A stretch of 64,000 bases of DNA from Nitrosomonas sp. (GTDB taxonomy: Bacteria; Pseudomonadota; Gammaproteobacteria; Burkholderiales; Nitrosomonadaceae). This document shows positions 26,488 through 35,890 of the stretch, one piece after another; position 1 is the stretch's first letter; every line of letters begins with the position of its first letter. The position numbers and the translations under genes were made by a program. The stretch covers positions 310,001 through 374,000 of the forward strand of contig JAHBZZ010000001.1 of NCBI GenBank assembly GCA_019635215.1. Direction: 5' to 3'. Under the pieces are notes generated by a model. That model was not told the origin of the DNA and ran no database searches. It saw nothing but the letters and a program-made list of their open reading frames with translations.

Positions 26488-28176
26488 ATGCAGAAACGGT
26501 GGATGCAAAACGCTTATTATTTTTTAGTCACAGCAGTCAGTTTATTCGGCAGCTCAGCCGTCATGGCCGGGGAGATTCAATCGCATTGTGCGTATTTACC
26601 GATCGATATCGGCAAATACGGCAAGCAGCCATTTCAGAATCCGCCCGATATCCGGGCACAGAACGGCAGCCTGGATACCACGCTTACCGTTCAGTTTACC
26701 GATACCCAAACCACCACGCTGGGCGGTTGTCCGCTGAAACTGCGCACTTACAACGGCCAATTGGTCGGGCCGACATTACGTGTCAGCCAGGGTGATACGA
26801 TCAACCTGATGCTGAAAAACAGGCTGCCCGTGGAAACACCGAATGAAATCCAGGCGCAGTTCGAGCAGGAAAACCAGAATGCCTATCTCGATACAACGCC
26901 TGCGTCATTCAACACCACCAACGTACATTATCACGGCATGCACGTATCGCCTGTCGGCAACAGCGATAATGTGCTGCTGGCGATTCCGCCGCAGCGTGAT
27001 TTCCGTTATGAAGTCAAAGTGCCGGCGGATCATCCGATCGGTTCATACTGGTACCACGCGCATGCGCACGGCTCGACCGCGATTCAGGTAGGTAGCGGCA
27101 TGGCAGGCGCGCTGATCGTCGAGGATAATCCGGAGGCCATACCTGCCTCGTTGAAGGCGGCTAACGCCCACGAAAAAATCTTTGTACTGCAAACGATCCT
27201 GTATGATCAACAGGGCGAGCTCAATAACATCACCAGCCTGTTTCCCGGACCATCGGACCCTACACCGGAGAATTGTAAAAACCAGGGCGCAATGGACACC
27301 TGGCAATGTTCACGCCGCCATATCACCATCAACGGGCAGATCGTTCCGATTATCACCATGAAGCGCGGCGAAGTGCAGCGCTGGCGGCTGATCGACACCG
27401 CATTCCGCGAATCGATTTTCTTCGCGGTCGAAGGCCATGATCTGCATGAAATCGCGCTCGACGGCAATTACCTGGGCCGTGTCGATACCTGGAAAGCCGG
27501 TACACCGATTGAACTGCAATCCGGCTACCGCAGCGACGTGCTGATCAAAGCGAACATGAAGGCCGGCGATTACCGCATTATCGACCAGGCCGCTTCCAGC
27601 AAGAAAACGCTGCGCCAGATCAACGAACCGGAAAACCTGCTCGCCATTCTCAGAATTATCGAGGAAACGAATGACATGACTCTGCCGACCAGCGAAGAAA
27701 TGGCCGCACTGGCGCCGTTTGGCGATCTTGATCTGCGCAAGGAAGCCGTGGGTGTGCAGGAAGTCGCCTTCAAGCTCGGCCAGGATGTCAAAGGCACAAA
27801 AAACTATTTTCAGGTCAACTACCGTGCGTTCAATCCGAATCACGTGCGCCAGCTCGAACTCGGTGCGGTAAACATGTGGTCGCTCACCACGGTCGGCGAT
27901 CCGGCGGCTGTCCCCAATCCCATACCCCCCGTACCGCATGTATTTCACATCCATGTCAATCCGTTCCAGTGGGAGCGCACCGGCCCGGATGGCAAACCAC
28001 AGATGGTCTGGAAAGACACACTGCTGGTACTGGGGCCTGCTGTAACCAGTATCTACACACAGTACCGCGACTATATCGGGCGATATGTTCTGCACTGCCA
28101 TATTCTGGATCATGAAGATCTGGGCATGATGGAAGTACTTGAAGTGGTGAACACGCCTATTGCGCACGCGCACTGA
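26488..28176 (+). CDS. Secreted multicopper oxidase (laccase-like)
   Basis: The 562-residue protein begins with a Sec signal peptide (basic MQKRWMQNAYYF, hydrophobic core, cleavage near VMAGE). The four copper-ligand motifs are all present: NVHYHGMH, WYHAHAHG, HVFHIHVNPFQ, and HCHILDHEDLGMMEV, whose Cys and Met belong to the type 1 site. It should oxidise phenols, amines or metal ions with reduction of O2 to water in the periplasm. There is no methionine-rich loop like that of CueO, so a phenol oxidase role is at least as likely as copper resistance. I use ATG 26488, which has AAGGAAAGG upstream and gives a clean signal peptide. It is first of five genes in a row, 88 bp before the tyrosinase. 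Confidence 0.9.
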   Translation: MQKRWMQNAYYFLVTAVSLFGSSAVMAGEIQSHCAYLPIDIGKYGKQPFQNPPDIRAQNGSLDTTLTVQFTDTQTTTLGGCPLKLRTYNGQLVGPTLRVSQGDTINLMLKNRLPVETPNEIQAQFEQENQNAYLDTTPASFNTTNVHYHGMHVSPVGNSDNVLLAIPPQRDFRYEVKVPADHPIGSYWYHAHAHGSTAIQVGSGMAGALIVEDNPEAIPASLKAANAHEKIFVLQTILYDQQGELNNITSLFPGPSDPTPENCKNQGAMDTWQCSRRHITINGQIVPIITMKRGEVQRWRLIDTAFRESIFFAVEGHDLHEIALDGNYLGRVDTWKAGTPIELQSGYRSDVLIKANMKAGDYRIIDQAASSKKTLRQINEPENLLAILRIIEETNDMTLPTSEEMAALAPFGDLDLRKEAVGVQEVAFKLGQDVKGTKNYFQVNYRAFNPNHVRQLELGAVNMWSLTTVGDPAAVPNPIPPVPHVFHIHVNPFQWERTGPDGKPQMVWKDTLLVLGPAVTSIYTQYRDYIGRYVLHCHILDHEDLGMMEVLEVVNTPIAHAH

Positions 28177-28264
28177 CATTTCATGCCGTTATCCGAACCG
28201 GATTGCAGTTCAATGCAACGGATAACGGGTATGAACAGGTTTATGGATAAGAGCGGAGAGAACG

Positions 28265-30487
28265 ATGAATGCTAAACAGAAGCTGTCGCGCTTTCAGCGC
28301 GTGCAGCAGATACTCGATGACGCACAAGGCAAGTGTGTTCCGGATTATCAGGGACTTGGCACTTTCTGGCGGGATTTGAACACCCTTGTAATCGCTGAAT
28401 TGTACGGACAACGGCTGATTGCGCCTGAACCGGGACAGCCTGAACAGCCACCGGATCAGTCCGGCGGTAAAAGCTGTTGCGGTGGCGGGAATGCCGCTGC
28501 TTCCCTCGGCGCAGATGAATCGGCACTAAACCAGGCGTTGCTGACCAGCGGCAGCGATCAGCCGGTAGGGAATTGCTGGCCGAGCGGCGGCAAAAATCCG
28601 GCCAGAGTGACCGCAAGCGGCATTGCGGATGCCGGCGAACAATCTGCGCCACCGGCACAATCGCGCAGCGACCAATCGGGATTAATCAAGGGGTTACGTG
28701 GGCAATTTCCGTTTGACGGCACACAGTTTCCACCACTGCTGTGGCAAGCGCAGAAACCGGTCAGCCCGGCCGATATCACCTTCATTGCCGCATGGATCGA
28801 CGACGGCTGCCCGGAAACGGACGACACCGATAACCCTGTAAAATCAGGTAACATTGTTCTGGCACATGACGGCACGGTATTATCGAGCGCGACCTTGCGC
28901 GCACTGGCCAGAGGCGATGCACGGCATACCGTCTCATCCCGTCACCCCAGCGAAATCAGCGATGCGATGCAAGGCGTCAAAGTCAGAAAAGAAGTGAGTT
29001 CGCTGTCTGAACAGGAACTATCGCTGCTGCGCGAAGCGCTAAGGTGCATGTACACCTACGATCCGCATATCTTCGACGAACGCAGTTTCAATTACTGGGC
29101 GCGCATTCACACCGATTCCTGCCAGCACGGCTGGGAACAGTTCCTGCCGTGGCACCGGCTGTACCTGTATTTTTTCGAACAAACGCTGCAGGATTACGAT
29201 GCACGCATCACGCTGCCCTACTGGTCCTGGAGCGATTATGCCGATGTCAACCGCAAAACTTACGATACCGAACAACTGGACATCGGCGTGCTGCCTGATG
29301 CGTACGGCTGCTTTCTGGATAGCATGGGGCTTGCCACGCTGAAGGACAGCAAATTGTTCACCGACACGGAGCTCACCAACCTCGCCGGATTGCAGAAAGC
29401 GGGTACGGTGTTCAATTCCGGTTTGCGCTTTCTCAAAGCCGCGAAAATTGATTACGCACTACAGCTGCGCGAAGGCAAAGTAGTCTGGTCGGACAAAGTG
29501 GATGCCATCTATGCCGAGCTGCGCCGCGCCAATCCACTGTGGTTTCCGAACCGCTGGCCGGGATCGATCGGCACCGCAACACATTACCCGACTGCCGCAG
29601 ATGTGCAATTGCTACTGTCATCCCAAAATTGGAACCAGTTCGGCGGTGGCCCCGAATATGATCACCATTTCGGCTGGCTGGAAGAAATGCATAACGGCAT
29701 GCATAATTTCTCCGGTGGCCAGAATCCGGTCTTTCTTGCGGCGAACAAAGCCATCGGTGTTAACAATCCCGACCCGCAGAACATCTATAATCCGAATTAC
29801 GGTTACATGACTGATAACCGCGTGACCGCATTTGATCCGGTCTTCTGGGCGCATCATTCGAATGTCGACCGGCTGTGGGCCGTCTGGCAGGCACTGAACC
29901 CCGGACTCAATCCCGAAGACATGGACGGCATTCTGCCGCCCTGGTCGATCAATGTCAGCAATACGCTGAGCACGCGCAAGCTTGGTTATGAATATATGCG
30001 CGACACGTATCACTATCCAGTCTATGCCCAGCAGGGGCTGGTGCGCTTTAATGCAGAAAAGGCTGGTGTAAAACCGCAGGTGCTCGACACGTACCGCAAG
30101 GCGGAAGTTCGCCTGCACCGCATGCATGTCGCCAATCTGTTCAATGCCGTGATCCGGGTATTTCTCAATGCGCCCGATGCCACGGTGGAGACTCCTGTGG
30201 ACAATAATCCGCATTACGTCGGCCAGGTAACCACATTCAACGGTTCGTGTTACGGCGGCCCCGGACACTGCGACAAACCCTTGCCTAAAATACGCCGCTT
30301 TGATCAACGGCCGTTGAACCATCATGAACCGCGCAATTTTCGTATTGATGCGACTGATGCGGTGCAGCGCATGCTGGCTCTGGGGGAAACCGATATCAGC
30401 GTGCATCTGGTGGTGATGGGACTCGACGGCAAGCCGATCGATGATGCGGTGTTTATCGACGGCGTTTCGCTTAATTTCATGGACTAG
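28265..30487 (+). CDS. Tyrosinase/polyphenol oxidase with long N-terminal extension
   Basis: A 740-residue type 3 copper protein. The CuA ligands are His282, His288 and His297 (IHTDSCQHGWEQFLPWHR). The CuB ligands are His476 and His480 (MHNGMHNF) and His530/His531 in FDPVFWAHHSNVDRLW. These are the usual spacings for o-hydroxylation or oxidation of phenols by O2. About 210 residues precede the catalytic domain, with a Cys-rich SCCGGG stretch and FIAAWIDDGCPETDDT, which resembles the tail of a cytochrome-c-like or planctomycete-type domain but lacks CXXCH. The C-terminal 200 residues resemble the beta-rich domain that shields plant-type polyphenol oxidases. No signal peptide is evident. GGAGAG precedes the ATG, and the next gene follows in 17 bp. 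Confidence 0.9.
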   Translation: MNAKQKLSRFQRVQQILDDAQGKCVPDYQGLGTFWRDLNTLVIAELYGQRLIAPEPGQPEQPPDQSGGKSCCGGGNAAASLGADESALNQALLTSGSDQPVGNCWPSGGKNPARVTASGIADAGEQSAPPAQSRSDQSGLIKGLRGQFPFDGTQFPPLLWQAQKPVSPADITFIAAWIDDGCPETDDTDNPVKSGNIVLAHDGTVLSSATLRALARGDARHTVSSRHPSEISDAMQGVKVRKEVSSLSEQELSLLREALRCMYTYDPHIFDERSFNYWARIHTDSCQHGWEQFLPWHRLYLYFFEQTLQDYDARITLPYWSWSDYADVNRKTYDTEQLDIGVLPDAYGCFLDSMGLATLKDSKLFTDTELTNLAGLQKAGTVFNSGLRFLKAAKIDYALQLREGKVVWSDKVDAIYAELRRANPLWFPNRWPGSIGTATHYPTAADVQLLLSSQNWNQFGGGPEYDHHFGWLEEMHNGMHNFSGGQNPVFLAANKAIGVNNPDPQNIYNPNYGYMTDNRVTAFDPVFWAHHSNVDRLWAVWQALNPGLNPEDMDGILPPWSINVSNTLSTRKLGYEYMRDTYHYPVYAQQGLVRFNAEKAGVKPQVLDTYRKAEVRLHRMHVANLFNAVIRVFLNAPDATVETPVDNNPHYVGQVTTFNGSCYGGPGHCDKPLPKIRRFDQRPLNHHEPRNFRIDATDAVQRMLALGETDISVHLVVMGLDGKPIDDAVFIDGVSLNFMD

Positions 30488-30504
30488 ACCTGGAGCAGAT
30501 CAAC

Positions 30505-32700
30505 ATGCAAACGTTTAAAATTCATCCGGCAATCGGGTGCGCGCGTATCGGCAACAGTGAAGAATTCTATCTGGCGCCCGAACAGACTGGCGCACTGCCG
30601 ATCGAATGCGATGCACAGGGACGTGAAATCGTCGACAAGAATGGCGCACCGGTGCGTGTCAGCCAGTTCAAGGAATCCGGCAATCCGGGGCGCATCAAGC
30701 GCCAGGCTGCACGCTTCCGTATCTTTGTGTATGACGGGAACCAACTTGACAGCGACCGCGAACTGAAAATCGGCGACACATTTCCGTTTCCACTCAATAC
30801 GTCGACAACCGGACCGCAAGTCGTGGAAGGTACAGTGGTCGACATCGCATGGACCGTACATCTGGCGAACAAAAAAGCCTCGTGGTATGCATTCAGTGAA
30901 AACGATGGCATGCACGGTTACGGTCCCGGCCACCCGCTGCGCAACCCCGAAGTCACGCAACCGGACCGGCGGCGTCAACTGATCATCGATCCCGGCCCGC
31001 GCACGGTTTCCGGCGATGATGATAAAGCATCGTTTGCACAAAACGATGGCAGCGCTTACCCACAAAGTTTTCCACCTGCGGACATCCAGCCTTACAGCAT
31101 TACCACACTCGGCGAAATGATGACTAACGAAGATGACGCACGACACCGGCGCCTGATCGTGCTCGGCGGCTACGGCCGTTCCGGCTACAAGGGCGCGGAC
31201 GGCAATACGGTACCGGTGATCAGCAGTTACGCCAACAACGACGGCTGGTACGACGATATTGCCGACGGCCCGGTGCGTGCACAGATCAAGTACAGCTACA
31301 TTCATCGTTACACCGACGCAAACGGCAAACCGGTGGAGAAGAAACAATTTGCGGCTTATGACGTGGATATGCCTGCCTGGCTGCTGGTCGGTTATCCATC
31401 CTATGCACCGGAAATTGAAGACATGATTACCATGGACGAAGCGATTTACGATCTGTCGGTACGTTATTTCGCTTTTGATCCCGCGGTATACGGCGCAGCA
31501 CCTTTCGACCGGCAAAGCAACCAACCGAAAACTGCCGAGGACTGGTCGTTATGGCGCAATAACGCCGGATACAATCCTGATTATTACCCACATTTCTTCC
31601 GCGACATCTGGCCGATCTTCAAACGGCCGGATGTTTACCGTTATACGCTGGACTTCGACATGTTTACCGGCGGCGATCCGCATAATACCGGCACGGGCGG
31701 CAATCTGAGCAAGGCGGCATTGTCACAGCCGCCCAAAAATGGCGTCGACCCCAACCGGCAGCATCGTGAATTTATCTACACCATCATGCGCAAACAGGGG
31801 CAGGAAAATCTCTATACCTTGCCCGGCGATCTCAATGAGCGCTACCGCCATCCAACTGCCGGGCCACGCCTGATGCCCATGCTGAACGGCGACAATCCCA
31901 TCGATAATACCGTGCCCGACAAGTTTCTGCGTATGACCGATACCCAACTGTTTTTCCTGAAACAATGGAAGGATGGCAAATTTATCAACGAATGCGATGA
32001 ATGGGGCGAAGGCGAAAGTGAAAACGACAGCGCCTGCGAAAATCCCTGGACTGATCCGCCGAAAACCGGCGGCGCGATTGACCGCGGTGTACTGGGCAAT
32101 GTACTCGGCGGCGCATTCTGCCCTGGTGCCGAAGTGGGATGGATTATGCTCAATCCGGCGATCTACAGCGCACCCTACCGCATCCATCAGGCGGCCTATA
32201 TCGCGGGCGGACTCAGTATTCCAGCACCCATCGCAGCCAAAGACGGCAGTCAGGCGGATGACATTGCCCGCGGCATGGAACCGGGTGATCTGACCAAATA
32301 CATGGGACTGCCGTGGCAGGCGGATTTTCATGAATGCACCGATCAGAACATCAATGTCACCTATGAACTATGGAATACCATCGATCCCGGCAGTACCGGC
32401 GATCCGGTCAAACAGAATATCGCGTATAACATACCCTGGTGGCCCGGCCACCGGCCGATGGTGGTGCAGAAAGCTAGCGGCGGCCAGTTTTACTGGGCAT
32501 CGGGTATTCCCGATAATTATGCCGGTGGTGTGCAAATGGTGCGCGACTGGGTCAATCTCGGCTTTATCAAATTCGATCCGAACGACGGCAACCCGGGCTA
32601 TTATCAGGTCGAACGCAACGATCAGGCACTCGGGCCGCAATTACAACCCGGACAAGGAACACTTGGCGGAATAATCAAGGAGGAATCAGACAATGACTGA
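30505..32700 (+). CDS. LodA/GoxA-like CTQ-dependent amino acid oxidase
   Basis: The 731-residue protein matches the LodA family (L-lysine epsilon-oxidase, glycine oxidase). The N-terminus is FKIHPAIGCARIGNSEEFYL. Late in the chain Cys539 in GGAFCPGAE and Trp604 in MGLPWQADFHEC are 65 residues apart, the same spacing as Cys516 and Trp581, which form cysteine tryptophylquinone in LodA. WWPGHRP follows, another family mark. Such enzymes deaminate an amino acid with release of H2O2 and ammonia; the particular substrate cannot be read from the sequence. The flavoprotein needed to make CTQ is encoded two genes on (33144-34313). Its 3' end overlaps the next gene by 8 bp, so translation is coupled. 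There is no signal peptide. Confidence 0.88.
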   Translation: MQTFKIHPAIGCARIGNSEEFYLAPEQTGALPIECDAQGREIVDKNGAPVRVSQFKESGNPGRIKRQAARFRIFVYDGNQLDSDRELKIGDTFPFPLNTSTTGPQVVEGTVVDIAWTVHLANKKASWYAFSENDGMHGYGPGHPLRNPEVTQPDRRRQLIIDPGPRTVSGDDDKASFAQNDGSAYPQSFPPADIQPYSITTLGEMMTNEDDARHRRLIVLGGYGRSGYKGADGNTVPVISSYANNDGWYDDIADGPVRAQIKYSYIHRYTDANGKPVEKKQFAAYDVDMPAWLLVGYPSYAPEIEDMITMDEAIYDLSVRYFAFDPAVYGAAPFDRQSNQPKTAEDWSLWRNNAGYNPDYYPHFFRDIWPIFKRPDVYRYTLDFDMFTGGDPHNTGTGGNLSKAALSQPPKNGVDPNRQHREFIYTIMRKQGQENLYTLPGDLNERYRHPTAGPRLMPMLNGDNPIDNTVPDKFLRMTDTQLFFLKQWKDGKFINECDEWGEGESENDSACENPWTDPPKTGGAIDRGVLGNVLGGAFCPGAEVGWIMLNPAIYSAPYRIHQAAYIAGGLSIPAPIAAKDGSQADDIARGMEPGDLTKYMGLPWQADFHECTDQNINVTYELWNTIDPGSTGDPVKQNIAYNIPWWPGHRPMVVQKASGGQFYWASGIPDNYAGGVQMVRDWVNLGFIKFDPNDGNPGYYQVERNDQALGPQLQPGQGTLGGIIKEESDND

Positions 32701-33139
32701 TACTGCAAACGGTGTACCCCCTATTCTGATTGGCACCTGGACTTACCGGAGTTTTCTGAGCAATCCGGATGTCAACGCTGATTTCGATGCACTCGAATTC
32801 GGCCGCGGCAATATCCGCATCGACCCGGGTCCGATGCAGATATTTTCCGGCCTGATTTATGGACCCGGCTGGGAATTGAAGCTGAAAGGATCGACCGCCT
32901 ATGGCAATCCGTTCAATGTACGGTTCCAGGGTGTCGGCATCGTCGGCGGTGCACAGTGGATTTACGACTACCAGGGTTATCTGATTCCCGACTGGCCCAA
33001 TGGCATCGATCAACGCCCGGCATTGGTCGGTTCGATTGTGCGCACCATTCCACACCCTACCGGCCCGAATGGAAAATCCACCGCGCCGGCAGGCGTAGTG
33101 GCGCAGTGGATCGCCGTTAAACAGGACGAAGACCGCTGA
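32693..33139 (+). CDS. Small protein of unknown function in the LodA-LodB set
   Basis: I do not recognise this 148-residue protein. It starts MTDTANGVPPILIGTWTYRSFLSNP and is rich in Gly, Pro and aromatic residues, with alternating patterns suggesting a beta barrel (IYGPGWELKLKGSTAYG, FNVRFQGVGIVGGAQWIYDYQGYL). No Cys and no signal peptide are present. A strong AAGGAGG sits inside the end of the LodA gene before its ATG, and it ends 4 bp before the LodB gene. Being wedged between oxidase and maturation flavoprotein, it may be a further maturation factor, a lipocalin-like ligand binder or a small subunit. Confidence 0.75.
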   Translation: MTDTANGVPPILIGTWTYRSFLSNPDVNADFDALEFGRGNIRIDPGPMQIFSGLIYGPGWELKLKGSTAYGNPFNVRFQGVGIVGGAQWIYDYQGYLIPDWPNGIDQRPALVGSIVRTIPHPTGPNGKSTAPAGVVAQWIAVKQDEDR

Positions 33140-33143
33140 TTCG

Positions 33144-34313
33144 ATGCGCCAGTGCTTCGATGTCATCATTATCGGGGCCGGCATCGCCGGCTGCGCAACA
33201 GCTATCGCATTGCTGCAACAATTATCCGGTCTGTCCGTGTTATTGCTGGAGCGCAGAAGCAGCACACCATCCTCTTTCCGCATCGGTGAAACATTGCCAC
33301 CGCAGGCAATGGCACCGTTGCAGCAACTGGGTTTGCAGGAACAATTCCGCATGCGCGGCGATATAGCCTCGCTGGGCAACCGCGCCATCTGGGGTAGTCC
33401 GCAGATCAGCGAGAATCTGTTTCTGTATTCCTATTACGGTCACGGCTGGCATATTGACCGTGCATCGTTTGACAGCTGGATGGCACAACAGGCTGAGCAG
33501 GCAGGTGCGATTATTCTCAACGGTGCTGCTGTAACCGGCATACCCGTATATGACCAGCAGTGCTGGCATCTGAATATTCAGCAAAACAATAACACAGCAC
33601 ACAATCTTGAAGCATCGATCGTTGTCGATGCCAGCGGCGCCGGCGCTTCATTCAGCCGGAACCGGAATGTTCACATTGAATCATTCGATAAACTGATCGG
33701 CATTTTCCGCCACTACCAGACAACTGACAACACCGACAGCACGGTCAAAGACACTGACAGTTATACGCTGGTGGAAAGCTGTTCATATGGCTGGTGGTAT
33801 TCCGCCGGACTGCCACACGGCCGACGGGTGGTTGCGTTGATGACCGATAGCGACCTGGCGCGCAATGCAAACCTGCTGAATGAAACAGTCTGGCGCGACG
33901 TCTTGATCAACACGCATCACACTAACCAGCGATTTGTGCATGCTGAATCCCTCTCCGCCCTGCAAGTCAAACCAGCACACAGCCAGAGACTGGAACAATT
34001 CTGCGGCCCAGGCTGGTATGCCGCGGGCGATGCGGCTTCTACATTTGATCCACTCTCATCGCTGGGTATGTACAAAGCGCTGCGCCACGGATTACTCGCC
34101 GCCTATGCGATCCGGGACGATTTACTGAACAAACCCGGCGCGAGCGAAAAATACCAGCATGTACTCAATGCGGAATTCAAACACTACCAGCACATGCACC
34201 GGCAGTATTATCGACTCGAGCAGCGTTTCTCGAATGCACCGTTCTGGCAGCGACGGCAACGGCACATGCCGGAAGAACGCTTTCCTGAAACCCGGTCATT
34301 ACCCACCACGTAA
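33144..34313 (+). CDS. LodB-like FAD-dependent oxidoreductase for CTQ maturation
   Basis: A 389-residue flavoprotein of the tryptophan-halogenase/geranylgeranyl-reductase fold. The dinucleotide motif is VIIIGAGIAGCATAIALL, and the FAD motif GDAASTFDPLSSLGMYKAL lies near residue 295. LodB proteins are required for cysteine tryptophylquinone formation in LodA, probably by hydroxylating the precursor Trp. Its place two genes after the LodA-like oxidase supports that role over halogenation. The halogenase motif WxWxIP is absent. The gene ends 67 bp before the repeat element at 34381, which may act as the operon terminator. Confidence 0.85.
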   Translation: MRQCFDVIIIGAGIAGCATAIALLQQLSGLSVLLLERRSSTPSSFRIGETLPPQAMAPLQQLGLQEQFRMRGDIASLGNRAIWGSPQISENLFLYSYYGHGWHIDRASFDSWMAQQAEQAGAIILNGAAVTGIPVYDQQCWHLNIQQNNNTAHNLEASIVVDASGAGASFSRNRNVHIESFDKLIGIFRHYQTTDNTDSTVKDTDSYTLVESCSYGWWYSAGLPHGRRVVALMTDSDLARNANLLNETVWRDVLINTHHTNQRFVHAESLSALQVKPAHSQRLEQFCGPGWYAAGDAASTFDPLSSLGMYKALRHGLLAAYAIRDDLLNKPGASEKYQHVLNAEFKHYQHMHRQYYRLEQRFSNAPFWQRRQRHMPEERFPETRSLPTT

Positions 34314-34380
34314 ACTCAAACCATGGATACCGGATAATCCTCCATCCATGAGCGAAAAATGGCCTCTCACCGTATCACGC

Positions 34381-34529
34381 CTAAGAACCTGTTCAAGATT
34401 TCGATCAAAGGATGCAGTGCAAGGCAAAATTGAACAAAAAAGCGGAGCATACCCGACGTATGTGAGCATTTTGAGTTCAATTTTAACGCAGCAATGCGCC
34501 TTTCAGTGATATCTTGAACAGGTTCTAAG
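34381..34529. repeat. Inverted-repeat intergenic element, 149 bp, most intact copy
   Basis: The ends CTAAGAACCTGTTCAAGAT (34381-34399) and ATCTTGAACAGGTTCTAAG (34511-34529) are inverted with 18 of 19 positions matching. Inside, AAAATTGAAC (34426-34435) pairs with GTTCAATTTT (34475-34484), and a small hairpin CATAC-CCGAC-GTATG forms the tip. There is no transposase gene. Copies with the same core are at 19219-19336 and 35891-36027, and a different-armed relative is at 49850-50057. The right end contains the TAG stop of the minus-strand transporter gene (34525-34527). Confidence 0.85.
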
Positions 34530-35781
34530 TACTGATATTATGCGTTGCCGCCCAGATAAACAGAGCAATCGTGGCGATCAGGCCGATGATGGCGGGCATG
34601 CCGTACTTGTATTGCTCACCGACCCATTTGGCCCGGCAGTTGAGCAACAATAACGCCATTGCCAGAAATGGAAAAAAATAGGCGCCCACTACGGCATAAA
34701 ATTTTTGCATCTCCTGAAAGCTGGTGAACAATCCCAACATGGGCACAAAGGCAATCGCGATCATATACCGGCGGTAAAGCGACGTATCGAGCCCGATCCT
34801 GAACGATGCGCCACGCGCGGCGGTATGGCTGCGGGACTGGCTTGCCAACAGCCAGGTATCGGCAAAGATATAAGGTATGGATTGCCAGACACCAAGCAGG
34901 CTGCTGAATACGGTCCCAAAAGCACCAATGAGAAACAGCCATTCACCTGCCGGCCCCAGTTTTGTACCCAGTTGTTTGGAAAGATTGACCAGCAGGGTCG
35001 CTCCATCACCTTGGATCGTGATAGTGCTGCCTATAATGACCATGGCCAAGCCGAACAATGCAGTCATGCTATATCCCACCGCGAGATCGATCCGGCATAC
35101 CGGGATATTACCACCGCCGGCACGGCCTTCCTCCCGGATCCAGTAGCCGTAACTTAATACGGTTATGGTACCGCCAACACCGCCGATCAGGGCGATGGTC
35201 CAGATCAGTCCGTTACCATGAAAATCGGGGATCGTGGGTATGAATATCCCTCGCAGGACAATGTCGGTTCCGGGCCAGAGCAACGCCGCGGTAATCATTA
35301 CAGTAACAAACATGGCGCCAATGCATATCCGCATGGTCTTCTCAAACAATTGATATCCACCCCTATAGACCAGGGCCAGACCGACGATGCTGGACAATAT
35401 TCCAAAAAAGATTTTCCCGTCTGCGGCATCGTCAAACAAAGGAATCATGGCATGCAATGTCACGCCACAGGCACTCATCATTGCCGTACCGATGAAATAG
35501 GTAAATAAAAGAAGATACGGTAGGAACAACCATGCGGCACCACGGCCGAAATGGATCGTCAACCCTTCCAGCAACGTGGTTCCGGTCGCCAGTTGCCATC
35601 GCGCGATGCCTTCCGTAACGGTATATTTCAGCAGCGCGCCGACGATGACCGCCCACAGGATTGCCGTTCCCAGAAGACTGCCGGCAAAGCTCCCTGTCGC
35701 GAGATCCCCTGCCCCCACACCGGTGGCCGCAGTCAACATACCCGGGCCGATAATGATCAGAAAACGCCTCAGTTTCTCCAT
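34525..35781 (-). CDS. Nramp-related divalent metal transporter
   Basis: A membrane protein of about 418 residues with some 11 helices: IIIGPGMLTAATGVGAGDLATGSFAG, then FLPYLLLFTYFIGTAMMSACGVTLHAM, and so on. The overall pattern is the Nramp (NRAMP/SLC11) LeuT fold. The first-helix motif that binds metal in classical members (DPGN) is replaced by GAGD, and the MPH-type motif of helix 6 is not obvious. Mn2+ or Fe2+ transport is therefore not assured. I begin at ATG 35779-35781, which has AGGA upstream and directly precedes helix 1, instead of 22 codons earlier. Its TAG stop comes from the terminal CTTAG of the repeat element. Confidence 0.75.
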   Translation of the reverse strand: MEKLRRFLIIIGPGMLTAATGVGAGDLATGSFAGSLLGTAILWAVIVGALLKYTVTEGIARWQLATGTTLLEGLTIHFGRGAAWLFLPYLLLFTYFIGTAMMSACGVTLHAMIPLFDDAADGKIFFGILSSIVGLALVYRGGYQLFEKTMRICIGAMFVTVMITAALLWPGTDIVLRGIFIPTIPDFHGNGLIWTIALIGGVGGTITVLSYGYWIREEGRAGGGNIPVCRIDLAVGYSMTALFGLAMVIIGSTITIQGDGATLLVNLSKQLGTKLGPAGEWLFLIGAFGTVFSSLLGVWQSIPYIFADTWLLASQSRSHTAARGASFRIGLDTSLYRRYMIAIAFVPMLGLFTSFQEMQKFYAVVGAYFFPFLAMALLLLNCRAKWVGEQYKYGMPAIIGLIATIALFIWAATHNIST

Positions 35782-35890
35782 AACGGTTTTCCTGAATGAA
35801 TCCAAATGCTGAAGTGTATAGGAAAAATAAGCACACTTTCTTACCAAAAATCAAACATCCGGCGATGACATCAAACTCGGTATCCTTGGG

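Noticed and set aside
34381..34529. An insertion sequence at the inverted repeat
   Set aside because: There is no transposase and only 149 bp, so it is at most a non-autonomous element; no clear target duplication flanks it.
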